DNA of 64,000 nucleotides from Coriolopsis trogii. Its lineage: Eukaryota; Basidiomycota; Agaricomycetes; Polyporales; Polyporaceae. The notes beneath the pieces are model-generated. The model was given only the letters and a program-made list of their open reading frames with translations, searched no databases and was not told the DNA's origin. Shown here piece by piece: positions 28,326 to 41,439 of the stretch (within the stretch, counting starts at the first letter, position 1; every line of letters begins with the position of its first letter). A program made the position numbers and the translations under genes. The stretch is from NCBI GenBank assembly GCA_020543525.1, contig JAHYIO010000004.1, forward strand, positions 248,001-312,000, in the 5' to 3' direction.

Positions 28326-31300
28326 CGTGTTACGTCGCAGAGGCTGAATGGCAGGACTCGAGACCCGAAGCGCTGTCGGCCACGCCCTTACTTATACCTC
28401 GTCCTCCCGCAACCTCCCAGTAGTAGGACCGGTGGACCGTGAGACGCGTTGCGGTCGAAGAAGCTCTCACTTATCGGAGTGAGAGCGGGGCCAGGACTCG
28501 AAACGAGGTCAGTGACCCGTTCTCCGTGCGTTTCTGGGGTCGTATGGAGGTGTGCTGCGTGCTTCGTGGCAAAGTGGCGTTGATAAGCAAGAGACGGAGC
28601 GGATGCTAGTGTTGCGGCGGTAAGGCTTTGGTGATGCGGTAAGCTCTGACGATACCAAAGCTCGCGTCTCCGAGCCGTATAGAGGCTGAAGCCAAGCCGA
28701 TGGGGGCGTGCGGCGCGCGCCGCGCGCGTCTTCGCGACGGACCTCATCCGGTAGACGTCCCAGCCGCCTCGCCGCGCGCCCTCCTCTGTCTATGCATCCA
28801 TGCCTACTGTCGTAGGGGATGTGATGAGTCTTCCGAAGCACTGTCCCGATACGCTATCTGGCGTTCCCCGAATCACACCGACCCCTAGACATCGAGCGAG
28901 ATGATAGCGTTACAACGCTTCCCTGACACTTCCCATGCCGTAACGCTTTGGGATGCACGCGACCCGGCACAGAGACATGATTCGTTACACGTCCGTAGAT
29001 AAGGGGAACACAGTCCGGATCTTGAGCTTCTTGTCCGTTAGGTTATGAGGCTAGCTAAACAGTTGGGACGCTTCGCCGCTGCAAAGTGCCGCTGTAGGAC
29101 GGATGGATATAGGGTGCTCTCGATGTCTGCCAAATAGTGTTGCTAAAGGCCACCCTAGTTTTTCAAGCTTCCAATGAAGGCACCCTCTCCACCTTGAATA
29201 CGAGAGGGTGTGTCAGGCTGTCACGTAAAGCATGGAGTAGCAAACATACACACACGTGCCACGTGCGTATGCATGTTATTCCGGCCTTGCGGTGTCTGGA
29301 CCATATCGTCCCGTTAGTCACTAGGTTCTCGGACATACAGTCAACAAACTGAATGATCATTTATTGTCGTCAGAGGAGTCCACTACGACGTATCGCAACG
29401 TCCATTCCCTCAGTGAGACGGAGAATGCAGTTGGGACGTCCATCACCGAACCACGTCGTCAGTCTGCTGCTTGATGCAGCATGATGACGCCTGCGGCGTA
29501 CTAACGCTAATGTAATGTCATACGCCCGCCTTTCCAGTCGTTGTGGTACGATATGTTACTAATTTCATGCCATGCCCTCGTACAGATCCGCACAATCTCT
29601 TGGTATGGCTCTCGCGGCCTCCAGTCTCTTCGAAGGCAGGTCAATCGACCTTCGTTGGTGACGCGGGATGCGATGCGATGAGGTAGTCCCCCAATAGTTG
29701 GACGCTATGCGCATCTCGCTAGCCTTCGGACTATATGCGCCGTAAGTAGTCCTGCCCGTTACTGATTGTCGCCAGTCGCGGGAACACAGCGACACTACCC
29801 ACCGGAAATACTGTCCTACCGCTGCGAGGCTGGTAGGTAGAACGTAACCCTGCGAGAATTCTGAAGATGTAAGCCTGATGTTCCGTGCATGTCATGACCT
29901 TCACGTTCACCTTCTCTTCACAGCGCGGGTCCGAATCTCAATCTGGTCAACTCGAGTCTCGAGCATCGCGACGGTGTCTTCTGGGGCCGACATGCGATCA
30001 TCGGTCTCTCCAGGGCGCGTATAGCGATGACGTTCAGCGTATAGGGTATGCGACGTCTTCACTCACTGCCCCAGTATCCGCTGGTACCGGGCTCAAAGTA
30101 AGAACTGAACAGAGGGGGCGTATTGGCGGTGTTCCACGCGCTGATGAGAATTATTATGCTAGTATTGCTACTAGACGCACACCTCTGATGCAAAGATGGC
30201 TCTGCGATAGTGCCTTGTGAACATCACATTCTATGGCGTCTCTTCATCCTCCATTCCCAGTCCTGCTGTAGATGCTGTCTGCAAGGTACCAGGATCAATA
30301 TGCGTGATTGGAATCGAACATATGTTATGGCCTTTATTTATGTGAGTCGTCGTGTCTGCTTTCTGCGATACCGTCTAACTGAGTACTCATCCATACTCCG
30401 CACGTACTGGGACCGCGTTCGGTAGCGGTCATGTACTCATCCTCACATGCGCCACGCGAGGTCTTCGACTATTCTGTCAACCATTCCAACATAACCAAGA
30501 TGGGACGAACAACCTGCAATGGGCAGACCATCTCTTGAGTGTTAGTCTTTCGCTCGCGCGTAGCTCTTTTTGACAAGTTTGTAACTTGTTATTCTGTCCA
30601 GTGAACTGTCGTCTGATATACACTCGGATTCGAGCCCGTCTCCTGCAGACCATACATTCTATACAGCGTTATGGAGCATCAAGTGCATATGCTAAGCGTC
30701 TCCCGAATCATAACGCCTCGGACAACTGATTCCCGCGTACAACCTCTGACGCACACCTGTCTCGGCTAGGACGGGGTAACTGCCGGTCACCCGTAGCAAT
30801 CACGATGAGGTGGAAGTGTCCTTCGCGTACTCGCTTCTTTCGTAAGTCGTCGTTGATTTCTCAGGAGGGACGTACGGCACTAAGAGCTAGTTAGACGAAT
30901 GCATACCGAGGCTGGAGCGTCCCATATATGGAGGATGGACAGGGTCAGACGGCTGACATCAGTGATACCTCCCGCGAATTTGTGCAGGGACGTCAATCGC
31001 CATACAACTTGAATACTCCCAGCGCTGACTCGTTGACGTGAGTGCAACCAACAGCAATGCGAGTTGCCGGTCGGCTTTCTGACCGTTGGAGTCTAGTACT
31101 CACCAAACTGAGAACGCGGGTTGGGCCATGAAGTCGGCGACCTGGAGGGTCGCACCCTGACACACCTCGCGTAAAATCGTCGCCATCTGGTACTTTTCGC
31201 AAAGGTTTCATTAGACTGCGCCCTCCTCTCCCGATATGAGGTCCCTTGTCCAGATATACTTAAGCCCTGCTGGACACCACCAGCAGCGCGCTCAGTGCTG

Positions 31301-31342
31301 CCCCTACCTGTCCACGTCCCTCTTGTGTCTCCGACTCCGGCG
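28326..31342. other. About 3 kb without a supported gene
   Basis: The only ATG frame of note is minus 28747-28388 (119 codons, Arg/Ala/His rich, starting MRSVAKTRAARAARPHRLGF). It overlaps the likely promoter of the oxidase and matches nothing known to me. From 29.0 to 31.2 kb I see no domain, RNA gene or long repeat. Confidence 0.45.
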
Positions 31343-32869
31343 ATGTCTGCCGCTGAGGTGTTCCCACTCCCTAGAGCTGAGGTGCGCAGTTACCGCTCAA
31401 GTCTTCTACGATATTGACGTCCCGCGCCCTGCAGCTCATCGCTCTTTTCCTCGAGTCGCTGTTCTTTGGAGCCTTCTGCATCCTCTACGCTATTGCAATA
31501 TGGATCTTGCTCTACAGGGAGAAGCTTAACAAACGCTCTTCGCTCAACAAAATGCTTTTCATGACGTCCACCATCATGTGGGTGCTCTCCGTCGTGGTAC
31601 GTGCATTTACTTCTAACTCGCTACTTATTCTGACAATGTCTACACACAGCACCTAGTATTGGATGTGCAGCGAGCGGTAGTAGGCTTCGCCAATGAAGGT
31701 GGCAAGCCGGACGGTACACTCAACTTCTACCTGAGGCTGAACAACCCAACACATGTCGCCAAATCGGTCATCTTCATCACAATGACTCTTGTGGGCGATT
31801 CTTTCGTGGTACGTTCCTGGGCTTGATCTCGGTTGAGTCCCTGCATGCACTTGTCGACTCACCGCGTCTTCTAGACATATCGATTGTACATTGTGTGGAA
31901 CCGGACATGGTGGATCGTGGTCCTTCCCATCACAATGCTGGTTTCGACTGCCAGTACGTACTCCAGACTCAATAACCCCTCCACTTCGTCTTGCTCATAG
32001 ATCCATGTAAAACAGTCGCTGGCTACGGTGCATGCTTCGAGTTCACTCTCATCGACTCTGCTACGGCAATCTTCGAGAGCAATTTGCAGCCTTGGATCAC
32101 CTCGTTTTTTGCATTGTCGCTCACGACGAACCTCCTGGCAACGTGTAAGTTCCCGATTAACGAGTCTTCCCATGGTTTCGCGTATCTAGTCGGGTCGAGT
32201 GGAGCCTCACGGCGGCCTTCGTGACCGTGACTTGACAGGTGTCGCCGTCCTGTAGTATCCCTTGACACTAGCCCTGATTTTTGCGGTCAATCATTACCTG
32301 CTGGAACGTGTTTGCTGATTCTCACCATTTGCGTGCACAGTCCTCATCACTGCACGCATTATGTGGTCCAATCGCAACGTCCGCAAGTTCCGCGCAGGAA
32401 GTCCTGCGACGTCACAATGGGACGTCATCGAGACACTCATCCAATCGGCCGCCATCTATTCTGCCGCTCTGACTTCCCTCCTAGGAACCTATGCAGCGGG
32501 GTCGAACGCACAGTATGTCTGCCTTGACGCCCTTCAGCCGCTCATCGTACGTCCTCTCGACCTCTCTTCCTACCCCGCAGCCTTTTCTCATGGCCCTGAA
32601 CTTTGTATCCGCACACATAGGGTGTCGTATTTACCCTCATTATTATTCGGGTCGGTCTCGGGTACACCGTCTCTGGCTCGGGCGCGCAGGTCTCAGATGC
32701 TCGGTATCCTGGTCAACCAAGCGTGACGAACCACTTACCGCGCGCCGAGTACCCTCTTCATCCAGTCTCGATCAACGTCTCAGTCTCTCGTACGCATGAC
32801 CGCGCGTCGCTCGAGGTGTACGGCGCTAAGGAGGGCGCAGAGGATCTTGAGAGTGGCAGTTCGCCCTGA
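31343..32869 (+). CDS. Seven-helix fungal integral membrane protein
   Basis: Unknown function; plasma-membrane or endomembrane location inferred. First exon 31343-31381 (MSAAEVFPLPRAE), then LIALFLESLFFGAFCILYAI (helix 1), NKMLFMTSTIMWVLSVV (2), AKSVIFITMTLVGDSFV (3), TYRLYIVWNRTWWIVVLPIT (4), SFFALSLTTNLLAT (5), VIETLIQSAAIYSAALTSLL (6) and GVVFTLIIIRVGLGY (7). A polar tail ends ESGSSP with TGA at 32867-32869. About eight small exons separated by 50-65-nt introns. The topology is receptor-like and belongs to a large lineage-specific group in polypores. It is distinct from the DUF6533 genes next door. Confidence 0.82.
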
Positions 32870-34113
32870 TGCAGCGCAATGTGGGAAGGTGAGGGCATAT
32901 CGTTCCCGCTGTAGTCTTGCTGTTTGTACCTGAGGCACTTTCTACCGTGCATATCGGTCTTGACACCTAGCACGCCATGGCGCTACGGACGTCGAGCGTC
33001 TCAGCATTTTGTAGACACGCCATCCACTCATTTCATTGCTCTCTTTTTTTGTCGTGCGATGTTGAACGAGAAGCGCTGTGCCGTGCCTCGTGACAACCTG
33101 TTGTAGATTGAGAAGGCAGGTACCATGTGCACGCCTGATGAGAATGGGAGTTCTCAATCACGCGAATCTTGGACTCGCAGGACAAGACAACTAACATCGC
33201 AAACCTTCCCATCATGTTTTTCAACCTCAGAGGGGTGCCAATAACTCTACATCCATACTAGGTCAGAGCCTTATTCGTTACCGCATTCTAGGCTTACAGA
33301 TTGACATCCTCTTTCCTATCCTAGCCCTAGTACGAGTATGGCCTGATGCTCAACATGTACTATGTGGTGGTCTACAGCTCTCAAGCCCGCGTCGAGATGA
33401 GTGGAATTACGCGGACATCCGTGCAAGAGAACGAGGCCTCCCAAGTCTACCAGTACCCAATGCTGTTCCTTCAGGAATACCTTCAGAGCACGGTCGCCCC
33501 CTAACTACAGACTGGTATGATTGAACTTTGTCAGCATCACCGGATGTAATCTGAGACCATGATCACATCCAGCGCGCGAAGAGACGCGCTGCAGTAGAAG
33601 GAACCCGCGCAGAAGCGGGGAAATTGCTGTTCAGTCTGTGGGGTATTATTATAACGGGCGATGCGCCTATGCCCTGAACAGTGCATACGGGACAATGTTC
33701 CGCGATGCGGTCGGAGTTCTGCGTGGGCGGCGTCGTCTCTGTACGGCTGCAGCCTGCAATTGAGCGATTGAGGATCGGCTCCGGACGCTCACCTCCCGGA
33801 CCGCCGTATAGCTCAATGCTTCAACGCACAGCCCATTTGCTGTCCATGAACCACACTCAAATGCAACAAGAGGCACCTGAGCAGATCGCGCGGCTTCACG
33901 ATGGAGAGTAGCAAACGAAGATGTCCCACGGCGAAGCGCCCTGCCCGGTGGGCCGTCAGTGGTCGCATCGAACCTTCTTTTGCGCTCCGAGTGAGCCACG
34001 GTCGACCATCGAGTTCCTTGATCGAAGTGCAAACCTGTGCAGCGATGGTCTTATATGCGACGGTCTCGTCGTCACGTTCGTCGTGCTCACGCTGACACTA
34101 CCCCTCTCCCTCC
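32870..34113. other. Intergenic region
   Basis: A short plus-strand segment at about 33345-33504 (LMLNMYYVVVYSSQ... ending LQSTVAP) reads like a terminal exon but has no identifiable upstream part. Otherwise nothing supported. Confidence 0.35.
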
Positions 34114-35761
34114 ATGACTTCGGCCACTGGCCTAATCACGACTGACAAATTGGTCGCGTACGTCGCAGATGAGTCCGTACCATTCTCTTTACATAGCTCG
34201 CACACGTGATACTAACATATTCTTAGACTTCCCTACCGACTCTGTCTATGCTGTGGCACAGGTAGCGTGGTCATCAGCAGTGTTTCTCGAAAAACATTGC
34301 TGAGATATGCACTTCATAGCCGTTCTTATATATGACGGTCTTCTCTGCTTCGATAGGGAGATAGATTGCATTTGGAAACGGAGCTTTGGCCTGTTGAGCG
34401 TTCTGTATGTCCTGAACCGCTACATTGAGGTCATCACGGCCGTCCTGAGGCTTGCCTTGCTGGTAACTGTTAGCGACAAGGTGAGTGATTTGGCTGCAGG
34501 TAAGGCGAGACTAATGAGAAAGGACGCACTGCTACAGGCGTATGCATTTTTCTGACTCCTTGATCAATGTGTACTGAAGGAAACACAGATGCACTGCCCT
34601 GGCGGTCAGCCAAAGTGTCACTGTAGTATTGCCATATGTGGCATGGAAGGGTACGTCATATCTTGCGGATTATGACCTTGATATCTGACAGGAATTCTGT
34701 TCAGTCTTCTCCACCTTCCGAATGTACGCCCTATCAGGGCGAAGTTGTGTGCTGACGATGATCGTGGGCGTCCTCACATGCACATATGTGATCCCCGACC
34801 TGGTGACCTTCTTGCTCTATACCACTGCTCGGGGTGGGCATAATCTTACGATCCCTACCCAGTACCAAGTCATACATATCTTCGACTACAAGAATCATCC
34901 ATATCCGTACAACTGTCAAGGGCCGTATCCCCGCCGTAGCCGCGATGTTACCATTGCTCGGTGAGCATGCAACTTCTTGCACAGGACGTAACTCCCGAAT
35001 AGCTCGCTGACGATTGACTTTCTATCAGTGAGTTTTACACAGCTGGACATGACGGGTTCACTGACCTCGTATAGTCGTTTTATCGTGTAGAGTGCTGTCG
35101 CTGATAGGGGAGTCTCTGGTACTCATCTGGACCATAAAAGAGACGTACCCTACTTGGCGTTCCGTCCTAACACCCTGGCACCCCAGCCATTCTATCAGTA
35201 GGTCCATATTCGAAAACGGTGCGTTCCTGTACGTATGGTCACGATGCGTCTCACTGACAAGCTCCCCCACCTCAGGAATCGCTTGTTTCAGGTATGTCCA
35301 ACTCTTACGCTTCGGACGAGAGCAGGGCGGTCCGCTCACAGACGCGTTGCAGCATACCAGTTATCCTCAACATCTCCCTATTGACGAGCTTCGTATTTGT
35401 GCGTATTGCCAGCCACTGTTCACAACGTTCCCCCCTCACTTCACTCGCAGAAATCATATGAATCTACAACCTGGCAAGCAATCAGCGCGCTCCGAGACCC
35501 GTACGTCCCTCCTTCACCCTTACGTTAACGGTTTTCTCATCCCATGCGGCTAGAATCACATCCATCCTGGTGTCTCGGTTCATCCTAGACCTCCGGATGC
35601 TAGGCAACAAAAACATACACGTCTCCGCCCCGCGAGAGCAGCTCACGACGGACATCTCCTTACATCCCTCAAACTTCACAGCAGATATCCCGAGCTTCGT
35701 CAGCCCGAATTGGACAGGAGAGACGACCGTGCGGGAGTGTCGACATGACTCGGAAGCGTAA
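34114..35761 (+). CDS. DUF6533-type membrane protein (paralogue 1)
   Basis: Start ATG at 34114 (MTSATGLITTDKLVAYVA...). The exon order follows the two paralogues at 45 and 47 kb: LCLCCGT; VLIYDGLLCFDREIDCIWKR with VLYVLNRYIEV (the DUF6533 core); VFSTFRMYALSGRS; helix TMIVGVLTCTYVIPDL; VLSLIGESLVLIWTIKETYP; micro-exon 35276-35291; SIPVILNISLLTSFVF; ITSILVSRFILDLRML. The end is RHDSEA plus TAA at 35759-35761. Six or seven helices with a polar tail. Function unknown; the family is expanded in polypores. The acceptor giving the frame into VLSLIGES is the second TAG (about 35090). Confidence 0.8.
35276..35291 (+). other. 16-nt micro-exon of DUF6533 paralogue 1
   Basis: Flanked by CTCAG upstream and GTATGT downstream. 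Together with the neighbouring exons it encodes the residues GIACFR. Same length and place as in the other two paralogues. Confidence 0.75.
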
Positions 35762-35970
35762 CGGTTTGGCAAAGTGGGAAGCCGAGAAGCGATCTGGGTG
35801 GGCGGATGTATGTATGATAAAACGCGCTATCTCGGATTTGTTGAGAGTCGCTGCCCGCAAGACGTTCGATCTCCTTACAACAATTCTGGTGCAAGTGCCC
35901 GGTAGTAATAGTATATCTGCTTACCATAGAGCTATGTAATCAAGCGTCCGAGGACGCGCTGTCTAGCTCA

Positions 35971-37979
35971 TCATACCAGGAACTCGCGAAGACGCTGCAG
36001 CCGCTCCGCGCCCCGACGAAGAGTGTCCAAGTCCTTGCAGAACGCGAAGCGTGCGTAATTCTGGCCAATATGCACGTGTTCGTCGCAGTAGAACTGCAGC
36101 AATTACAACAGGCGGAGAGTATCAGTGAGGTGAGGTAAGGAAGGCGACTTGCAAAGGGAATGGAGACGCACCTCGCTCACTGGGATGCTCGACACGCCGA
36201 TCTCATTCGCCATGAACCAGGCCGCCCTACAGGTGCAGAAAACAGTCAGATCAGGTCGTCAATGATGAGGAGTAGGGATCAGCAGTACTTGAAGTCGCGC
36301 CCGCGGCCTTCAAGCGTTGGTGGGAAAGGATAGTCTTCAGGCCACCGAACACGTGAGATGTCCTATGAGCAGCTCATATCAGTTTCCATCCTCGCAAAGC
36401 TGACCCATATGAAAGGGAAAAAAGGACTGACGAGCAAGATGAAGTAGGTCCCTTCGGGCCACGCATACTCCAGCCCCAGCTTCTCAAAAGCGTCTATCAA
36501 CACCTGACGCCGCTCCGCGTACTCCTGCAGCTGCCGCTCAAAGTATCCGCGCGCGGGTGCTTGCTCGATCCCTGTCGCAGCCGCTTCTTGCATGGGCGAG
36601 TTCGGGCAGAAGGTGATGCGAGTCGTCGCGGCGAGTGACGGGCCGATGAGCGCAGGCGGGCCGATCAGCCACCCAATGCGCCAGCCGGTGGCAGCGAAGA
36701 GCTCTATGTGTGCGCTGCGAGATGAGCGAGGGTGTCGGAGAGGAAAGGAAGAGCACACGCACTGCCTGCCGAGCCAACGGTAATCGTGCGATCCCACATA
36801 CGAGGCAGGCTCGCGATGCGGACGTGCTCGCGGCCATCGTAAACGAGGCTCTCATACTGGGAGCGACAGTACGTCAAGCGCCGGACGGAATGTGTCTTGT
36901 GCAAGGGAATGACTTACGACTTCGTCGGACATCACTATCAGGTTGTGTTCCTCCGCAATCTGTCCTATCTTCTCCAGCTCATCTCGCGTAAAGACTTTCC
37001 CAACGGGGTTGTGGGGCGTGTTCAGGACAATCATTTTCGTGCGGGGCGTGACGGCTCTCCTGCTCGGCCGCGTGCATCAGTCTTCGTCGTCACGTCCAAC
37101 TTGGCGCTGCATTGCCGGGCAGAGGACGTACCGGAGCTCGTCGAAGTCAATGTTCCACGTCTTTTTGCCCACCTGGACACCGGGTGCAGGCTCTGTGCTT
37201 GGGCGTAGAGGAACATAAACGGGCTTTCCGCCCTGGAAGGCGATGGAAGGGAGGTACTGATCGAAGAAGGGTTCGAAGATGATGACTTCGTCTCCGGGCT
37301 CAATGAAAGCCGTGAACGCAGAATACTGCCCTGCGAGACAGCGCGTTTAGCAGTTAGAAGAGTTGACAATTGTGTGTGGGCGGCGGAATTATGGCAATGC
37401 CGACATGTGATCGACATATGATACCCGGGGAAGCAGTGAACGAGTACGTACCTTCGTTTGCCCCAGCAGTCACGACGATCTCTGTCTCCGGATCCAACTC
37501 CCTCCCGAAGCGAGGTCCATAGAACTCCTTCAGCGCTTGCCGCAACCGCGGCCGACCTTTCGGCGGAGAAATCTGATTCCCCTCGACTGAGCGAAGTGCG
37601 TTCTCGGCCCCTTCACACGCCCACGCAGGCGGTGAGAAATTCATGTAACCTTGGCCGAGGTTGATGCAATCTTTTGGCAAGTTCGCAGCACTATGACGCA
37701 AGAGCAGAGTCAGCAGATCGAACAATGCGGTCAGGGAAGGGACGACACGCAACGGACTCACTTAAACACGGACCATACGTCGAGGGCAAGTGCGCGACCG
37801 TCTTTCAAACGCTGAGTGTAGGGGAAAGTAGGCTTCGAATATGCGTTGTGTCTGACTGCAGAGCTTGTCTGAAAGCCCCGGTCACGGTAAGTCGCATGAC
37901 GAAGAGCGGGTGCTGTCCTGCTTAGTGGCAGTAAAGGACACCGAGCGCGGGTGAGAGCTGTCGAGCATTTCGATGCCAT
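35971..37979 (-). CDS. Kynurenine-aminotransferase-like PLP enzyme, copy 1
   Basis: Class I/II aminotransferase resembling Bna3/KYAT (kynurenine to kynurenate, or cysteine-conjugate lyase). Start ATG at 37979 (MASKCSTALTRARCPLLPLS, a Ser/Arg-rich mitochondrial presequence), then YSKPTFPYTQRLKDGRALAL. Motifs: LPKDCINLGQGYMNFSPP, ELDPETEIVVTAGANEG, VLNTPHNPVGKVFTRDELEK, MSDEV, YESLVYDGREH, VGSAGK with the PLP lysine, FAATGWRIGWLIGP, GIEQAPARGYF, and the end RLQRLREFLV with TGA at 35971. The lysine codon AAG is split A|AG by an intron with donor GTGCGTGTGC. In the substrate loop this copy has NQISPPKG where copy 2 has NHYSPPKG. About seven exons. Tail-to-tail with DUF6533 paralogue 1. Confidence 0.88.
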
Positions 37980-39417
37980 TCTAGCAGCACAAGTCGGTCT
38001 GGCTGGCTGTGCGATGATGCGTAGGAGACAACAGCGGACGACACGACGGGCATACGCAGAGGCTGACAAAGGCCCTTATAAGTATGCCTCGCGCATGGGA
38101 ATAACGAATTTACGTCTTCGAGACGCCTCCATTCGTGAACGGAGTCTCAAACGTCTATAAATAAGGTTCGGTAGATCCACTTACTGTGTAGAGATCTTCT
38201 GAGCAAGAGAGTGGTAGAGCCGGGAGCTGAACGAGCTTTGACCGCGCTGCTTGTACTCCGTTGATCAGCGAATACGGATGGAAGCGGCCATACCGTGGAA
38301 TCGTTGACACCCACGGGACCTCACGCGGCGTCCAGACACACCCCTCTTTGTCAAGGATGTGGCAACGGTTGGTACGGCATCATACCCTCTTCGCGCTGAT
38401 GCAATAAAGGAGGAGAGACACGCGGGAAGAAGCTCAGCCCACGATGCGTAGCAAAGCACGTGCTGAGACCTACCCTAGATGGGTCAGGGAGGTTGTTGTA
38501 CTGTACGCTCTTCCAAAGAAGACGGTAGCGTGGACGAGATAGGACATCACTTACTATATGTTCACATACGAAGAGCGACCGCGATGAGTACTCTCCGCTT
38601 CATTCTTCAGTTCGGCCTCATCTAGTGTTTCTGTGGGTGCTCCACAGCTCAAGTCGTTGACACAGCGCTTGTCATGTCGTGAGAGAGGGTCGATGGGTGG
38701 ATGGCGAGCTGGAAGATGGGAGTAACATACCAGAACGCAAACTGCAGAGCGTACCGTGTCTTGCACTCCCTTACCCTAACCCTGTGTTAGGGGTAGGGGC
38801 ACAAGAGGCCCGGACAGTGGGCTACAGTGGGCCCCTCTTCCTGTCCATCATGCATATGGTGTCCACATCAACATCGCCCTGCAAGAGTCTCGCAATGCTT
38901 GAACCCACCCATAACCTACTAGTTGATGTCTGCTACCTTGCGGTATACACCTTCTCGCAGCTCGCCGATCGATGAGGAAGGCCGTCAAGCTACCACCAGC
39001 CTCCTGACCGTAGGAATGGCCAAGTTCAACTTAGCTGGGTGGTGGAAACTCGCCGAGATAGTGCGTGATACCGGTAGGCATAGTGTGGGCCGGGCCTGAC
39101 TCTAATGATCACACACGGTGTGTGCAATGACGCGGGCGGTGTCCAAACAACTGCGATTCTGATGTAAACAGACGTTTGACAGTTCAGAAGGCGCCATCAA
39201 AACACTGGAATTTGCGGCATTTGCACATGTTATGCCTGACATTGATATTTTCCCTCGCCGTGAGCGGGATGCGATGACCTGAGGCAATATGACATGGGCT
39301 GTCTTGGTATGTTCTTCGAAGCTACCGAGTATCTGGTTGAACTAACGGATATGTACTGCTCATTCGTTCACGGAAGATGCATTGACCTCCATAAGAAACT
39401 ACCTCCATGTTCCTCCA
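37980..39417. other. Intergenic region with a telomere-like inverted motif
   Basis: No gene supported. At 38771-38799 sits TTACCCTAACCCT, a 3-nt spacer and TTAGGGGTAGGGG, an imperfect inverted pair of the TTAGGG-type telomere unit. Confidence 0.4.
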
Positions 39418-40954
39418 ATGCACGTCCAAGTCTCTATATACGGTCCGAACATCGAGCGGTTGATGTTGTTTGGGTACCTGATGATCATTCACCTTACTGA
39501 AGGATATCCTGTCCCCCGTGTCAGCATCTACAGATGTAATCATCGCAGTGGGCATATCAGGCTACGGGTAAGCGCGATGCGTCTCCAAGCCCCCACCAAA
39601 CCTGCTCGCGCGGTCGAGTCAAGTGGATATGCACACATCCAACAGCGTTCACCGCTCCCTTTCACCCTCCGCACCGCCTGACCTGCAGTTGATCATCCCG
39701 TTTTCGCTGTTATTCCTACTGACAGGAACCATCTTGACTTCGTTCCTCGTTCCCATCGTCATCGCGCTGTTCTTCTTCACGACAGCCGCCGACCGCAAAC
39801 GACCAATATTCATCCTCAATATCATCGGGGTTCTCCTAGGTATCGTCCAGGGCGTTTTGACAATATGCACTCAGGTCAGGTCCCTTCACCTTCCACGTGG
39901 TTCTGAGCTCATCGCAGTGAACACGGTGTGTAGGTCAACGTGCTCCTGGGTAAACCAGCGAATGCAGCCGCGACGTATGCGTACGTCATCATCGTTGGTC
40001 TCCTCCCAGTATTCGCGGACGCCATCCTCATCCTGAGGGTGCTCACCGTGTATCCTCCACGATTGCTCTCGTGGCGGACGCGGTTGTCAATCTACGGCCC
40101 CATGATGACCCTCAAGACCGTCCGCATCGTCAACCTCATCGTCTATATCATCGTGTTTTCCGTCACGTTTACTCCAAATATTGGTAATTTCGCAACGAGT
40201 CAAGATCTCTACTCAAGCCCCTGCTACAAAATCGAGTGGATCACAGCATGTCTTGACAACATGTACGTCCTTTCCCCCTGACAGTGAGCATGATGTGGTC
40301 TCGCTGAATGGTGACCTGCAAGCACAGATATATGTCCCTGCTCTTCCTCTTGCGACTTCGTATCAGTATCCAGACCAAAACACGTGCTCAAAGCTCTGCA
40401 CTCTCATCAGCCCCCTCGCGCAGTCTGTCTCTCCTCCACTCTCCGACGAATGCTCACCGCTGACGGTACTCGCCTCAGGATCATACTACGAGCGACTGAC
40501 GACGCTCTTCTGGATAGCGACCTCCAACTTCGTCTTCCCCGCCGCCATCTACGTCGTCGCGATCATCCTCGCCTTCGTAGAAGAAGGCTTCGTCGCCGCC
40601 TCGTACCTCTCGACAATCAACATCTACGTGCAGATCATCGGCGTCCTCCTCGCGACCCTCTGGCGCTATTCCGGCTCGTCCGACCCCTCTCCGCAATCCG
40701 GCTCGCAGCGCAGCCAGGACGATACGGCGCGCGGTATGACGACGCGGACGCAGATGGCGCGGGGCACCTGCCTCCACTGTGCGCGGCTTCCTAGACCGGT
40801 CGCAGAAGAGATGCGCATGCTGCAGATGGCGAGTGTGGACAAATGCGACTCGGTTTATGCGGCGGCGACGGACTCGTTTAGTCGTAGCGTCTCTCGTGAC
40901 ACGGTGATTGAACCTTCCTGCCTGCATGATTCAACTCCTAACGACTCTGACTAG
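39418..40954 (+). CDS. Seven-helix membrane protein, intact paralogue of the disrupted gene
   Basis: Homologous exon by exon to the minus-strand gene at 7.65-22.3 kb. Suggested start ATG at 39418 (MHVQVSIYGPNIERLMLFG), which is uncertain. Then LIIPFSLLFLLTGTILTSFL and FILNIIGVLLGIVQGVLTI (helices 1-2, ending CTQ), ANAAATYAYVIIVGLLPVF with LILRVLTVYPPRLL (3), LKTVRIVNLIVYIIVFSVTF (4), the short exon IYMSLLFLLRLR, and LTTLFWIATSNFVFPAAIYV with IYVQIIGVLLATLW (6-7). A long polar tail ends TPNDSD at the TAG 40952-40954. Function unknown. It serves as the reference for both transposon insertion points. Confidence 0.82.
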
Positions 40955-41439
40955 GTCATCGCTCATAGTTCGACAAGCAAGGCGGATATGCGTCTGGTGA
41001 ATGAATAATATGGACAATACGTGGTCCGGTCGGCCTCTCCAGGAGGTGCGCTCGCAGACCTGTAGTCCCTGTGCGTCGGATGCGTGCGTCGTGGCGTTGA
41101 GCGGCTCCCGCACTCCTAGCCGGGAATTGTCCACATGCAACGGTGCGCACTTTTGGCGAACAGATATCGTGCCAGAAAGAAAGGAACCAACCACACGCTA
41201 GATGACGTGAAATTTACTTTTATACTACTACACATAGTGGGTTCCTGGACACAAAGATGGGGTCTGCCTTGCGGCTGGCCATAAACCACAGAGCATGACG
41301 TGAGTGCCCACTCGACGCACAGCACTATGAGCTAAACCCGAGAGCAGCTGGTCCACGCATAGGTGGACAGTAGATTATAATGTCTATGTAGAGGTCAGGC
41401 ACCGGGCTTTCGTGTTGATGTGGACTTCGTGTCGATCTT
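40955..41439. other. Convergent intergenic region
   Basis: 3' flanks of the membrane-protein gene (+) and aminotransferase copy 2 (-). Nothing else seen. Confidence 0.4.

Noticed and set aside
28388..28747. 119-codon minus-strand frame with a basic, transit-like N-terminus
   Set aside because: No homology recognised, skewed composition, and it occupies the likely promoter of the oxidase gene.
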